The position numbers and the translations under genes are program-made. Of a stretch of 64,000 bases of DNA, positions 26,935 through 35,222 are shown one piece after another. Under the pieces are notes generated by a model, which made no database searches, had not been told where the DNA came from, and saw nothing but the letters and a program-made list of their open reading frames with translations. Source of the DNA: Sphingomonas aliaeris (lineage in GTDB: Bacteria; Pseudomonadota; Alphaproteobacteria; Sphingomonadales; Sphingomonadaceae); the NCBI RefSeq assembly GCF_016743815.1, contig NZ_CP061036.1, forward strand, positions 139,172 to 203,171, read 5' to 3'. The first letter of the stretch is position 1, and every line of letters begins with the position of its first letter.

Positions 26935-27063
26935 TCAATCAAATCGCCTGCTTCGCTCCCTGCCGGCATTCTCCGCGCGAGCAGAGGCCATAGCTTTCGA
27001 GAAGAGTTCCCGGAACACTCGCCCGGCGAGTGCCGGATTGTGCCGGTTCATGTTCTCTGACAT
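26935..27063 (-). CDS. possible 42-residue ORF upstream of the HWE-like gene
   Basis: ATG 27063 to TGA 26935 encodes a basic peptide (MSENMNRHNPALAGRVFREL at its start). The stop overlaps the in-frame TTG 26938 of the kinase-like gene, which would allow coupling. It does not resemble NepR clearly. The codon pattern is not convincing, so this is tentative. Confidence 0.25.
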   Translation of the reverse strand: MSENMNRHNPALAGRVFRELFSKAMASARAENAGRERSRRFD

Positions 27064-27122
27064 TCTCTTGATCAGGCCGCATTGTCGCACCTGCGGGATA
27101 GAGGAGAAGCGCAACAAAAGGA

Positions 27123-27147
27123 AACCGTTCCGTTTCAACGTGGTTCC
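27123..27147 (-). promoter_or_regulatory. EcfG-like promoter upstream of the HWE-like gene
   Basis: On the minus strand GGAAC (27147-27143), a 16-bp spacer and GGTT (27126-27123) give one mismatch to consensus. It points to the small ORF and kinase-like gene. Confidence 0.4.
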
Positions 27148-27325
27148 CGCCTTACGCAGCCGACGGGTGTGCCGCGACGAGGAGGCGCTCATAAGTGCTG
27201 CGCTGTCGCGTCTCTTAAATCTCGTGCAGGAACTGGTCTGTGCGTCCGTCAACGCGGCTGAGGTTCAGCCGACGACCAGCGGATTTCCTCGCCGGATCCT
27301 CCCTCTCACACCGCACAACACGCGA

Positions 27326-27353
27326 ATTTAACATAATCTATGTTATCGGACCG
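27326..27353. other. dif-like XerCD recombination site
   Basis: The reverse complement reads CGGTCCGATAA, a 6-bp spacer CATAGA, then TTATGTTAAAT. The last 11 bp equal the conserved XerD arm exactly; the XerC arm keeps ATAA and some outer bases. The 28-bp architecture (11-6-11) is that of dif and plasmid pdif sites. It is an AT-rich island in GC-rich DNA. The inner TAACAT/ATGTTA palindrome could alternatively be an operator. Confidence 0.5.
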
Positions 27354-27378
27354 GAAGCGTAACGGCTTTTTAGGTGTC

Positions 27379-28014
27379 TCACGCGGCCCCGATCGCCGCG
27401 GGCGCTTCGATCAGCCATCGCCCGACGATCCGCTCGAAGTCGACATACGGAATCCGATCGGGGTCGAACTCTAGCACGGCCGCCAAATCGGGCAAATCGG
27501 CCAGAAACGCCTCATAGACGCGCTGCACGCGGTCGGCGCTCGGCAACTCGCGGCGCGACACGTTGGCGAGCCAATCACGCGCCTCGCGGAGCGCCCGAGC
27601 CGGGTCGCCGCCATGCTCGTGGATGTCCATGCCGGCCAGATCGGAGATGAAACGCTGGTAGCGGAACTGCTCGACGTCGAGGATCAGGACACGCTTGGCT
27701 TTCTGATGTTTGCCGCCGTACCGCTTGGCGCCAAGGAACAGCCCGAGTTCGAGCGGCATGTTGAAGCGCGGCAGGTTGTTAACCGCGTCCAGCTCGGTGC
27801 GCGACAGGTCATGGATGCCGTAGCGGCACTGTTCGATCAGCGCAAAAATCTTGTCGATCCGGGTCTGGCCACCGTCATCTAGCTCGCGCGCCGAGCGCGG
27901 GCGAAAGCCGCAGACGAGGATGGCAAAGATCAGCGCCCGGAACGTCGGCGCGAACGCGTCGTCGAAGGGACAATTGATGAAGACGTCGTCCGTCGACGTC
28001 TGGACGGCCGGCAA
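27379..28014 (-). CDS. conserved protein of unknown function (FINCPFDD family)
   Basis: 211 residues from TTG 28014, two bases after the stop of the upstream small gene. Recognisable blocks are VFINCPFDDAFAPTFRALIF, ILVCGFRPRSARE, CRYGIHDLSRTELDA, LPRFNMPLELGLFLGAKRYG and YQRFISDLAGMD. I have seen this block order in uncharacterised proteins. The N-terminal strand-Asp pattern and following helices resemble TIR/nucleoside-deoxyribosyltransferase-type nucleotide-binding folds, which is inference from pattern only. Its position beside a TniABQ module and a protease suggests an accessory, perhaps defensive, role. Confidence 0.6.
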   Translation of the reverse strand: MPAVQTSTDDVFINCPFDDAFAPTFRALIFAILVCGFRPRSARELDDGGQTRIDKIFALIEQCRYGIHDLSRTELDAVNNLPRFNMPLELGLFLGAKRYGGKHQKAKRVLILDVEQFRYQRFISDLAGMDIHEHGGDPARALREARDWLANVSRRELPSADRVQRVYEAFLADLPDLAAVLEFDPDRIPYVDFERIVGRWLIEAPAAIGAA

Positions 28015-28015
28015 G

Positions 28016-28186
28016 CTACTTCTTCTTGGCCAAAACGCTCTTCACTGCCGCGGCGATACGCTGGTCGGAGACGGTCGCCTTTTTGGTCGCCACCGGCGCC
28101 AGAACGTAACGGCCCGTCGCTGCGCTGCGCCCGAGCACGCCCGGCTTGCTGCCCTTGGTGGTGATCGTGTCGGACCTGGTCGCCAT
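28016..28186 (-). CDS. small basic hypothetical protein (56 aa)
   Basis: From ATG 28186: MATRSDTITTKGSKPGVLGR, then a VLAPVATKKATVS segment and a Lys-rich tail. The sequence has the look of a short antitoxin or nucleoid-type protein, but no domain is recognised. It is directly upstream of the FINCPFDD gene with effectively no gap, so the two probably form a unit. Confidence 0.6.
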   Translation of the reverse strand: MATRSDTITTKGSKPGVLGRSAATGRYVLAPVATKKATVSDQRIAAAVKSVLAKKK

Positions 28187-28245
28187 GACGGTAATATGCG
28201 CCTCCCCTCCCCGCCGCGCAAGCGGCGTCCATGGCGCCGGCCCGA

Positions 28246-29109
28246 CTAGCGCCATCGTTCCCCATCGCCGACATCGAAGCTGATTGCATCGGCAAAGGGC
28301 CGGAGCACCTCGCTGGGAATCGCGTAGGTGATCGGCAGGCTGATCTCGCCCGCGGTGAGCCCGCTCGTTACCATGCCGAGCACCGCACCCGTCCTCGAGT
28401 CACACACCACGCCACCGCTGATGCCGCCAAGCGCCACCGAGCTGATCTGGAACAGTCGCGTCTCACCGCGCTGTATCGCCGGGATTACTGCGCTGACGAT
28501 CCCTTCGAAAAAGGAGGGTTGGACCAGCCCGCGGTTGGTCGCGTTCGAGAAAAACATCGCCTTGCCGAGTGGGAAACCGCCGATCAGCACCCGGTCGCCT
28601 ACCCCGACCTTGGTCGAGTCGCCCCAGGTAACCGGCGGCACGTTGTAGGGGGCCTCCTCGCTCTCGGTCGCAGGACAGATCAGGATGCCGGCGTCGATCC
28701 CCGGTCCGCCATTCTCGAATCGTTGGTCATAGTAGCGCATGACGGCCGCGAACGGGTACGGCCGTTGCGCCTCTACGCCGTTCAGCCGGCTGTTCGCCCA
28801 GAGGTACGCTTCATGCTCCTTTAAGCGGAGCGCTTCCACGACGTGCCAGCAGGTGTAGAGCTTGCCGCGCCCGACCTGAAAGGCGGTGCCCTGAATGTCC
28901 ATGACCCAGTCCTCATGGACGGGATCCTGGATCGCGATATGGAGCGCGAGGTCGCCCTTAGGCACGCCCGCCTTGTTACCGACGGGTACGATTGATCGTG
29001 CGAGGCGGGAGATTGGCGTGTCACGCCCGCGCGACGCCCAGGGCACGCGCTCGAGCGCCTCCTTCAGATCGACCGGTTTCGAAGCAGGCCTTCGATTGCG
29101 CTCGGCCAC
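28246..29109 (-). CDS. trypsin-like serine protease (S1 family)
   Basis: 287 residues, no signal peptide, so probably cytoplasmic. The catalytic triad is visible: His in YTCWHVVEAL, Asp in GIDAGILICP and Ser in LGGISGGVVCD (GxSGG). The sequence around GTAFQVGRG begins the first barrel. Cytoplasmic trypsin-like proteases occur as effectors or accessory proteins in defence loci. It lies between the HU gene (6 bp) and the 56-residue gene on the same strand. Confidence 0.85.
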   Translation of the reverse strand: MAERNRRPASKPVDLKEALERVPWASRGRDTPISRLARSIVPVGNKAGVPKGDLALHIAIQDPVHEDWVMDIQGTAFQVGRGKLYTCWHVVEALRLKEHEAYLWANSRLNGVEAQRPYPFAAVMRYYDQRFENGGPGIDAGILICPATESEEAPYNVPPVTWGDSTKVGVGDRVLIGGFPLGKAMFFSNATNRGLVQPSFFEGIVSAVIPAIQRGETRLFQISSVALGGISGGVVCDSRTGAVLGMVTSGLTAGEISLPITYAIPSEVLRPFADAISFDVGDGERWR

Positions 29110-29115
29110 GAACGC

Positions 29116-29385
29116 TCAGAGCCTATCCTTCAGCGCCTTGGCCGGCGTAAACGTCAGCTTCTTCGACGGCGCGATCGTGATCGCCTCGCCCGTGGCCGGA
29201 TTGCGGCCGCTGCGCTCGCTCATGCTCTTCACCTTGAACTTGCCGAAACCCGGCAGGTTGATCTCGTCACCCGCCGCGGCTGCCTGGCCGATCGCGTTCA
29301 GCGCCGCGTCGAGCAGTTCGCGCGCCTGCTTCTCCGTCGTGCCGAGCTGGTCGGCGACCTGCTTGGCGAGATCCTTGGTGTTCAT
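29116..29385 (-). CDS. HU-family DNA-binding protein
   Basis: 89 residues from ATG 29385. The HU/IHF fold is clear: MNTKDLAKQVADQLGTTEKQ, then LPGFGKFKVKSMSERSGRNP (the DNA-bending arm with RNP) and LTFTPAKALKDRL. It bends DNA nonspecifically. Inside a Tn402-like element it might assist transposition or stabilise other assemblies, but an ordinary accessory nucleoid role is as likely. It appears to start the protease operon. Confidence 0.92.
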   Translation of the reverse strand: MNTKDLAKQVADQLGTTEKQARELLDAALNAIGQAAAAGDEINLPGFGKFKVKSMSERSGRNPATGEAITIAPSKKLTFTPAKALKDRL

Positions 29386-29500
29386 GCTGTCCGCTTCCCC
29401 TGTTTGCCGAGCCGATGTCATAGCGGCGAAGCCACCCGCGGCAAACCGTCGCTCCGCCCGTTGCCGACCGGGATCGCCGTCCCGCTTCAGCCGTGAGTCC

Positions 29501-30709
29501 TCAGGCAGGAAGGTCCGCCAGACTGCCGCGCCAACCTGGATCTCCGGGGCGCCTGATCAGGCTGGTGAAGCCGAGCTCCGCCCGGATCGCCTCAAAGCGT
29601 GCAAGTACATCATCGACGTCGATCCCTGATGCTTCATGCAGGACGCGCATGCGTTCCCGCAGGGCTGCCGGCCACCGCTCGCTGCCTCGGATCAGCATGG
29701 CCTGCACGCGTGTCGTGGCGTTCTCGAATAACCACTCGAGCTTCTGGGTCTTGACTTCGGAACCCGACGACCTAGTCCAGTACCAAAGGGAGAACAGCAC
29801 GCTAATCTCCTCGCGCGAGATGATTGCGATCACCGCGCACAGTACCTTGGCCCTCATTCTCGGTGAAAGCTTGGGGAAGGAAGCGTCCGCCCAATTGCGA
29901 GGCCGGTGATGCGGAACAGCGCCGATGAACTCGCTTTGATATCGGTTGATCAAGCTGGTTTGGTCCAGATTGCGCGCGAGCAGCGCCTTTGTCAGATCGT
30001 CGAGCAGAGCCAGGAACTCGGACGGCTGGACCTCGCCTACCCCGAACCAGTGCGACGGATGGCCGAGCCAGGCGGCTCGCAAGCATTTCTCAAATGCCAG
30101 CAGCATCTCGAACTGTCGGGCGCCGCGCCGATCGTCGCTGGCCCACTCGCTGGCGGGGACACGATGGACAATGGTGTGAAGGAGCTTGCGGCAGTCGGGG
30201 CAGATCAGTTCGGTCGCGCCGTTGATGTGCACAAAGGTCGGCCCGCGAGTGGGCACGCAGCTGCGGCAGCCTTCATACCGCCACCGCAAATGACGATGAC
30301 AGAGGACCAGCGGCAGAGCTGTGTCGCGATCAAGGTAAGCCCCGCCTGCCTTTCGACCTTCTTCAAGGCAAGTGGGACACCAGCAAGAGTGCAGAGGGTC
30401 CAGGGCATGTCTGGCCCGATCGGTGCAGCGCAGCCAATCCACGGCAAGGTTCGGCCAAGCCCGTCGGAGTTCCAGCGCGGCCACGCATTCCGGAGCCAAT
30501 GCGAACGCCTCAGCGATACGATCCCGCTCGCCGGAATCGAGTTCGACGTCCACGCCGCCAGGAGCGACGTCGCCGTTCCGCAGCAGGCTGGCACGCAACC
30601 CCTCCACTTCCATGTCGTAGACCGCCGCAGTTCTGCCCAGCCAGGACGAGATCAGCTCGTCCGGATGCGGACGCGGGGCGACCGGCAGCGGGGATGCGTC
30701 GACTACCAT
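29501..30709 (-). CDS. tniQ: TniQ transposition protein
   Basis: 402 residues. The N-terminus is typical (PHPDELISSWLGRTAAVY), followed by the zinc-binding segments CWCPTCLEEG, LCHRHLRWRYEGCRSC and LICPDCRKLL. TniQ is related to TnsD and directs target choice with TniB. It is three bases downstream of the tniB stop. The C-terminal 150 residues are less conserved. Confidence 0.88.
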   Translation of the reverse strand: MVVDASPLPVAPRPHPDELISSWLGRTAAVYDMEVEGLRASLLRNGDVAPGGVDVELDSGERDRIAEAFALAPECVAALELRRAWPNLAVDWLRCTDRARHALDPLHSCWCPTCLEEGRKAGGAYLDRDTALPLVLCHRHLRWRYEGCRSCVPTRGPTFVHINGATELICPDCRKLLHTIVHRVPASEWASDDRRGARQFEMLLAFEKCLRAAWLGHPSHWFGVGEVQPSEFLALLDDLTKALLARNLDQTSLINRYQSEFIGAVPHHRPRNWADASFPKLSPRMRAKVLCAVIAIISREEISVLFSLWYWTRSSGSEVKTQKLEWLFENATTRVQAMLIRGSERWPAALRERMRVLHEASGIDVDDVLARFEAIRAELGFTSLIRRPGDPGWRGSLADLPA

Positions 30710-30712
30710 CGC

Positions 30713-31642
30713 TCATGCAGTGCCCACCGCGCCCGACCCTGGCCGCCCTCGTCGTTTCGCGATCTCCTTCATGGTGACGCTGGGAAGGACAAGATCATCG
30801 GCGTCCAAGTCTTCGGGACCGATCATCTCCGCGCCCCGCCGGATCGCCCGAACGGCGAGGTTCTCAACAAGCCGGAAAATACGGCCGGTATTCCCGTCGG
30901 TCAGCTCCAGCAGCCTGGCCCTGAACAAGTCCTCGGCGAGCGGCGACGGATTTCGGAGCGGCAGGATGGCGGCCAGCGTCACCAAGAGCAGCCGAAAGGC
31001 TTCGTCATCTCGCCAGCGCACGAGCTCGATCGCATCGAAGCGATCGGCGAGCGCTGCGTCCGTCAAGAGCGCCGCCCTCGCCTCGTGGTTGCCCGTGCAG
31101 ACCAATGGCATTCGCAGGTCGTTGGCGAAGTAGCGGATCGTGTTCAGGAAAATGCGTTGCTGGCGCGGTGTGCAGGCCAGCATATGGTTGATCTCGTCAA
31201 GTAACAGCATGCGCGCGCCGACCTGCCCCATCAACCGGCGCGTAAGCTGCCGGGCGCGTCCGAGATCGGACCCACCAGCGAAGCCCGCACCCAGCGCGGC
31301 CAGGATCTCGTCGTAGAACTCGCCCTCGGTCGGCTCCGGCGGCAGCTGCACGGCGACGACCGGGACGGTCGCCAGCCCCGTTCTGTCATCGAAGGTGCGC
31401 GGGTTTTCGTCCGCGAACCGCTCGACGATATGCGATTTGCCCATCCCTGTTTGCCCGAAGACGAGAAGGCAGGGCATGCGGGTGCGAGGCGGGTGCGCCA
31501 GCAACTCGCCCAGCATCGACCGGACCTTCTCCGCCTTCGGAAAACCGACCCAGCGATCCTTGCGTATCCATGCGACACGCTCATCGTCCGGCCAGAGCGC
31601 CTGGTCGCGGTAGCCTTCCGCCAGATGCGCGAATTTGGTCAT
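30713..31642 (-). CDS. tniB: TniB AAA+ ATPase of the transposon
   Basis: 309 residues from ATG 31642, which overlaps the tniA stop (ATGA). AAA+ motifs: Walker A VFGQTGMGKSHIVERF, Walker B RMLLLDEINHML, sensor VCTGNHEARAALL. TniB, like TnsC and MuB, binds DNA with ATP and recruits the transposase to the target. Length and order match Tn402/Tn5053 modules. Confidence 0.93.
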   Translation of the reverse strand: MTKFAHLAEGYRDQALWPDDERVAWIRKDRWVGFPKAEKVRSMLGELLAHPPRTRMPCLLVFGQTGMGKSHIVERFADENPRTFDDRTGLATVPVVAVQLPPEPTEGEFYDEILAALGAGFAGGSDLGRARQLTRRLMGQVGARMLLLDEINHMLACTPRQQRIFLNTIRYFANDLRMPLVCTGNHEARAALLTDAALADRFDAIELVRWRDDEAFRLLLVTLAAILPLRNPSPLAEDLFRARLLELTDGNTGRIFRLVENLAVRAIRRGAEMIGPEDLDADDLVLPSVTMKEIAKRRGRPGSGAVGTA

Positions 31643-33321
31643 CCTCTCTTCTCGTCGACCAAGAACGGAAGGTCGCCCAGTGGAGGCGCGGGTGGCGGGC
31701 ATTGGCCAGACACAGGCGCCGGCTGGGCACGCTTTGGCAGATCAGAGTGCTTGGCCGCGCGGACGCGTTGAGCGTCCGCGAGCGCCGTCGCGGTGCGCTG
31801 CATGGCGAGCCGGGCCGCCTTAGTCTTGCGGGCAGCCTCGGCGACGATGAAGCGCTGCGTCTCGACAGCGTCAAAGATGAGCTGCTCGTTGACAGCCCCG
31901 CGGCCCCGCTCGCGCAGGGTACGCTGCGCCTCCAGCTGCTCCCAGCGGGTGATCGCTGGCCGGCGAAGGTCGCGGTACGGCACCTCAAGATGGTCACCGT
32001 CCGGCAGCTCGAGCCAGATCCGTGAAAGGTCGCGCGGGTCCCACCGGACGGGCAGCTTGCCGCCGGGTCGGGTGTAATGGCAGGACAACGCATCATCCCA
32101 ATAGTGGGTATTGAACAGCTCGATCCCTTCGCGCGTGACCGCCCGCACCTCGCAGGGCAGAAAGTCGAACAGGAACGCGGCCGGATCAGCGGGCAGCCGC
32201 ATGAGTTCCGTCCGTCGCTCAACCGCTTCGTCCCAAGCGGTCGCAGGCGGGATGCCGAGCCCGCGGTGAATATCTGCGTGGTACGGCCCGATAATTTCCC
32301 CGGCGAGCCAGGCCTCGATCTCCGCCAGCGTCATGCACGCCTTACCTTCGGCCTGGTAGTCGCCGCGCTCGGCGACGTTGGAAAAAGTGGTGCCGGGCAA
32401 CAGGTGGACGGCGCCCATCATCGTCCCGATCAGCCGCTCGATGTGCGCACCATAATGGGGACGCTTGCGAGGCCGGTACTCGAGCGCGATCGAGTAGGTA
32501 CGGCAGCCGCGCTTCAATGCCTTCGAATGGTGCTCCCGCGCATTGTCGAGGTGAAGACGGTCCATCAGGCCCTGATTGCCCCATGGCGCAGACATGCCGC
32601 GTTCGGCGAGCTAGGGGTCCTTCGGCAGCACGGCGTGGCGCATGGCCATCCCAACCGACACCGCCGACGGGTGCAGCATCGTGAGGTGGAAGCCCGGCAC
32701 CGTCCTGCTCGCAATGTCGATCATGAGCGTGATCCACGGCCGGCCGATCGGCCGACGGTACACGTCGTCGACTGCGATTACGTCGACGAGCGTGTGGTCG
32801 GACTGCACGAGTTCGAGTGCGTAGCCTGCCTCAAGGCGGCCGCGCACCGGCCGAAACCGGTCGGCCGCCGCCTTGGTGCCCTCGCGTGCGGCGATGATGT
32901 CCTCCGGCGGAAGCGCCGCGATGCGAGCGCGCAGTGCCTTTACGCTCGGGATTGGGACGCCGGCCTTCAGGCACTCGTGACGCAGCCAACGTCGCAAGCT
33001 AGCTACGCTCGGCTTCTCCGCGGTGAGATAAACCTCGCGGAGCGCTCGGCGGATCAGGTCTTCCTGTTCGCTCAGCAACCGGCGCTCGCCCCGTACCCGA
33101 CCGCGCTTGCCCGGGAGAAGCGAGGCGAGCTCCGGTGAAGCGCGGTACGCCCGGATTAGTTCGAACAGGCGGGAGCGTCCAAGACCCAAGGTGGCTGCAG
33201 CGTTCGCTGCGGTCTGGGCATTGATCGTGACCTTGGCGGCAAGAGGCCGGATCACGAGTTCCCGGCGATGGGCCTCGCTAAAGGCTGCGTCACTCGCACC
33301 GTCCGTTCCCGCCTCGCGCAT
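31639..33321 (-). pseudogene. tniA: TniA DDE transposase, split by an in-frame stop
   Basis: 560 residues if read through. The DDE/rve core has Asp in LVQSDHTLVDVI, Asp in RLHLDNAREHHS and Glu in AHIERLIGTM. N-terminal helix-turn-helix regions and a C-terminal Mu-type domain flank it. A TAG at 32611-32613 interrupts the frame after VLPKDP and before LAERGMSAPWGN, between the first and second catalytic Asp. The frame is the same on both sides, so this is a base substitution. As written the transposase would be inactive unless the amber codon is suppressed or is a sequencing error. The downstream part has an ATG at 32595. Confidence 0.88.
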
Positions 33322-33429
33322 CGGTTCACAACCCTGCCGCTTGGACTGCGGACAAAGTCTATCTTTTCAGGGCATGAGTCCAGCGTTTCGGGAGCAGAAT
33401 GCCCGGGCGAACCGGCAATCAAGGCCGCA

Positions 33430-33454
33430 GTCCACCTATTCAGGAACTGCGACA
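33430..33454 (-). repeat. right terminal inverted repeat of the Tn402-like transposon
   Basis: Read inward (minus strand) it begins TGTCGCAGTTCCTGAA and includes GGTGGAC. AGGAC follows outside at 33455-33459. Inside the end, GGACTGCGGACAAAG (33343-33357) and GAGTCCAGCG (33376-33385) look like further transposase-binding repeats. Otherwise 33322-33577 holds only the tniA promoter region and the antitoxin promoter (AGGAG SD at 33566-33570). Confidence 0.8.
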
Positions 33455-33577
33455 AGGACCCACCCTGCCCGGTCTCATTCTTTTTTCCAGGAATAGAAAT
33501 TACTGGAATAAACAATGGGGGTGACGAACCCGGTTAGATCGCTTATATGTTAGTCAGACTCACTGCAGGAGCTGTCC

Positions 33578-34336
33578 ATGGCGACCCTCGCTAACGCCGT
33601 CGACCCGGGCGACTTCGCCGATTTGGTGTTCGCCAGTTTGGTCGAGACCGCGCGCGCCAAGCCGGCCAAGCGTCGCGGGACCACGCGATCCGGCACGGTC
33701 GATGACACTTTATGTATAGCGCCTACCGTTGAGGGCTTCTCCGAACAGTATCGAACGGCCGTCGATCACGCGATCGAGCAGCTGGCCAAGGCCAGCATCG
33801 CGGCTGACCCGGACCGCCAAGCGCTTTACGCTATCGTCGACAAACTGCTGCCCGACGTCCGAGCGAGGCACCTCGAGCGCAAGATCGAGCAGCTCCTCGA
33901 CGTCCTGGCCGACACGCATGATCCGATGGCCGAGTTCCATACCACGGTCGCGGCCGACAACACCGCCATCCGCCAGCGCTTCATGCACGAGGTCGAAACG
34001 CTCACTTCCGCGGAGGTTGCCGGGCGTGCTGGACACGAAGCCAAGAACCGTCATCAGACCGCGGCGCGTTGGAAGGCGCAGGCGCGCGTCTTTGCGGTCC
34101 CCTACCAGGGACAGGATCGCTTCCCGACGTTCCAGTTCGATGCCGACGGCAAGCCGCTTCCCCTCATCAAGAGGGTTCTAGAGGTCCTGCCGGCGAACCG
34201 GACACCCTGGCAAACTGCTTTCTGGTTCGTGTCGTCCAACTCGTGGCTTGGTGGACCCGCTCCGAGGGAACTCCTCGACGATGAAGCGGCCGTCCTCGAG
34301 GCTGCGGCGCATGAAAGCGACGAGATCAGCGGGTGA
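33578..34336 (+). CDS. antitoxin-like partner of the RES toxin
   Basis: 252 residues. The C-terminal 90 residues (RWKAQARVFAVPYQGQDRFP, FQFDADGKPLPLIKRVLEVL, WFVSSNSWLGG) match proteins usually encoded before RES-domain toxins, comparable to the Xre/MbcA/ParS toxin-binding region. The N-terminal 150 residues are helical, with no clear DNA-binding motif by eye. It overlaps the RES gene by GTGA. It lies 119 bp outside the transposon duplication. Confidence 0.7.
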   Translation: MATLANAVDPGDFADLVFASLVETARAKPAKRRGTTRSGTVDDTLCIAPTVEGFSEQYRTAVDHAIEQLAKASIAADPDRQALYAIVDKLLPDVRARHLERKIEQLLDVLADTHDPMAEFHTTVAADNTAIRQRFMHEVETLTSAEVAGRAGHEAKNRHQTAARWKAQARVFAVPYQGQDRFPTFQFDADGKPLPLIKRVLEVLPANRTPWQTAFWFVSSNSWLGGPAPRELLDDEAAVLEAAAHESDEISG

Positions 34337-34980
34337 CGGTGCTGCTGCCGACCGGCATCGTTCCCAAACCGCCGACCGCCTTTGCGACCCACGTCACCGA
34401 TCTGGCCGTAGGCGCGGTTCTCTGGCGCATTCATGCTGAGCGCCTTGCCGGGGACGCGTTCAACCCCGGGATCGGCTTCTCGCGGTTCGCGCCGATCGGA
34501 CCCGTGCGCAAACGCGTGCCGACTGCCTATGCCGCGGACGAGTTCGAGGCCGCAGTTTACGAGACGATCTTCCACGATCTCGATCCAACGCAGTCCTTCA
34601 AGACGTACCCGCTTAGCAAGCTCGCGGATGTGCGCTGCTCGGTGCTGAGGGTCGCCAGCCCGCTGGCGCTACGCTCCTTCCTCGCGCCGGACCTGATGAA
34701 ACTCGGCATTGCTCGCAATCAGTTGATCGACACACCCGCGAGCGAGTTCCCGGATACGAGGCGCTGGTCCGCGGCGCTGCACCGCAAGGACGCCGCCACG
34801 CACGGGATGGTCTGGGAGTCGCGCGCCTATCCGTCGTCGCTGGCGATGATGTTCTTCGGCGATCGTGTACCGGCTGCGGGCCTGAGCGTCGTCAGCACCA
34901 CCCGGATTGACGCCGACCCAAGCCTTGCCATGCGGTTCAAGGCACTGGCAGATCGATCGGGCGTAACGCTGATCGTTTGA
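34333..34980 (+). CDS. RES-domain NAD+-degrading toxin
   Basis: 215 residues from GTG 34333. The RES-family pattern is present: AVLWRIHAERLAGDAFNPGI (Arg), GPVRKRVPTAYAADEFEAAV, YETIFHDL (Glu), and RWSAALHRKDAATHGMVWES with SSLAMMFFGDR near the C-terminus. RES toxins cleave NAD+ by phosphorolysis or hydrolysis and arrest growth until bound by antitoxin. Length is typical. Confidence 0.85.
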   Translation: MTVLLPTGIVPKPPTAFATHVTDLAVGAVLWRIHAERLAGDAFNPGIGFSRFAPIGPVRKRVPTAYAADEFEAAVYETIFHDLDPTQSFKTYPLSKLADVRCSVLRVASPLALRSFLAPDLMKLGIARNQLIDTPASEFPDTRRWSAALHRKDAATHGMVWESRAYPSSLAMMFFGDRVPAAGLSVVSTTRIDADPSLAMRFKALADRSGVTLIV

Positions 34981-35222
34981 TTGGGCCCAGAAGCCGACGT
35001 TCACGACGACTTGAGCGTTCCCCCGAAACCGATCGTTGGTGCAGGTGCTTTTAGACGGCTGGAACTGGATCGGCGGGGAGCGGCAACTCAGGTGTCGGGG
35101 TGTGCGAAGTAGTTGAATGTGTTCACCCGCGCGATGCGATGGCCCAACAGCTGACACCGTAATTCGAGCTTTTGCGGTGCGACGCTGCCGCCGCTGAAGC
35201 ACGCAACCTCGACCCGAATTAA

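Noticed and set aside
26935..27063. NepR anti-sigma factor
   Set aside because: Size and position beside an HWE-like gene are suggestive, but the sequence lacks the conserved hydrophobic helix pattern of NepR.
29501..33321. CRISPR-associated (CAST) or TnsABCDE transposon
   Set aside because: Only tniA, tniB and tniQ are present, with no tnsA, tnsD/E or Cas gene, and the 25-bp ends with 5-bp duplication fit Tn402/Tn5053.
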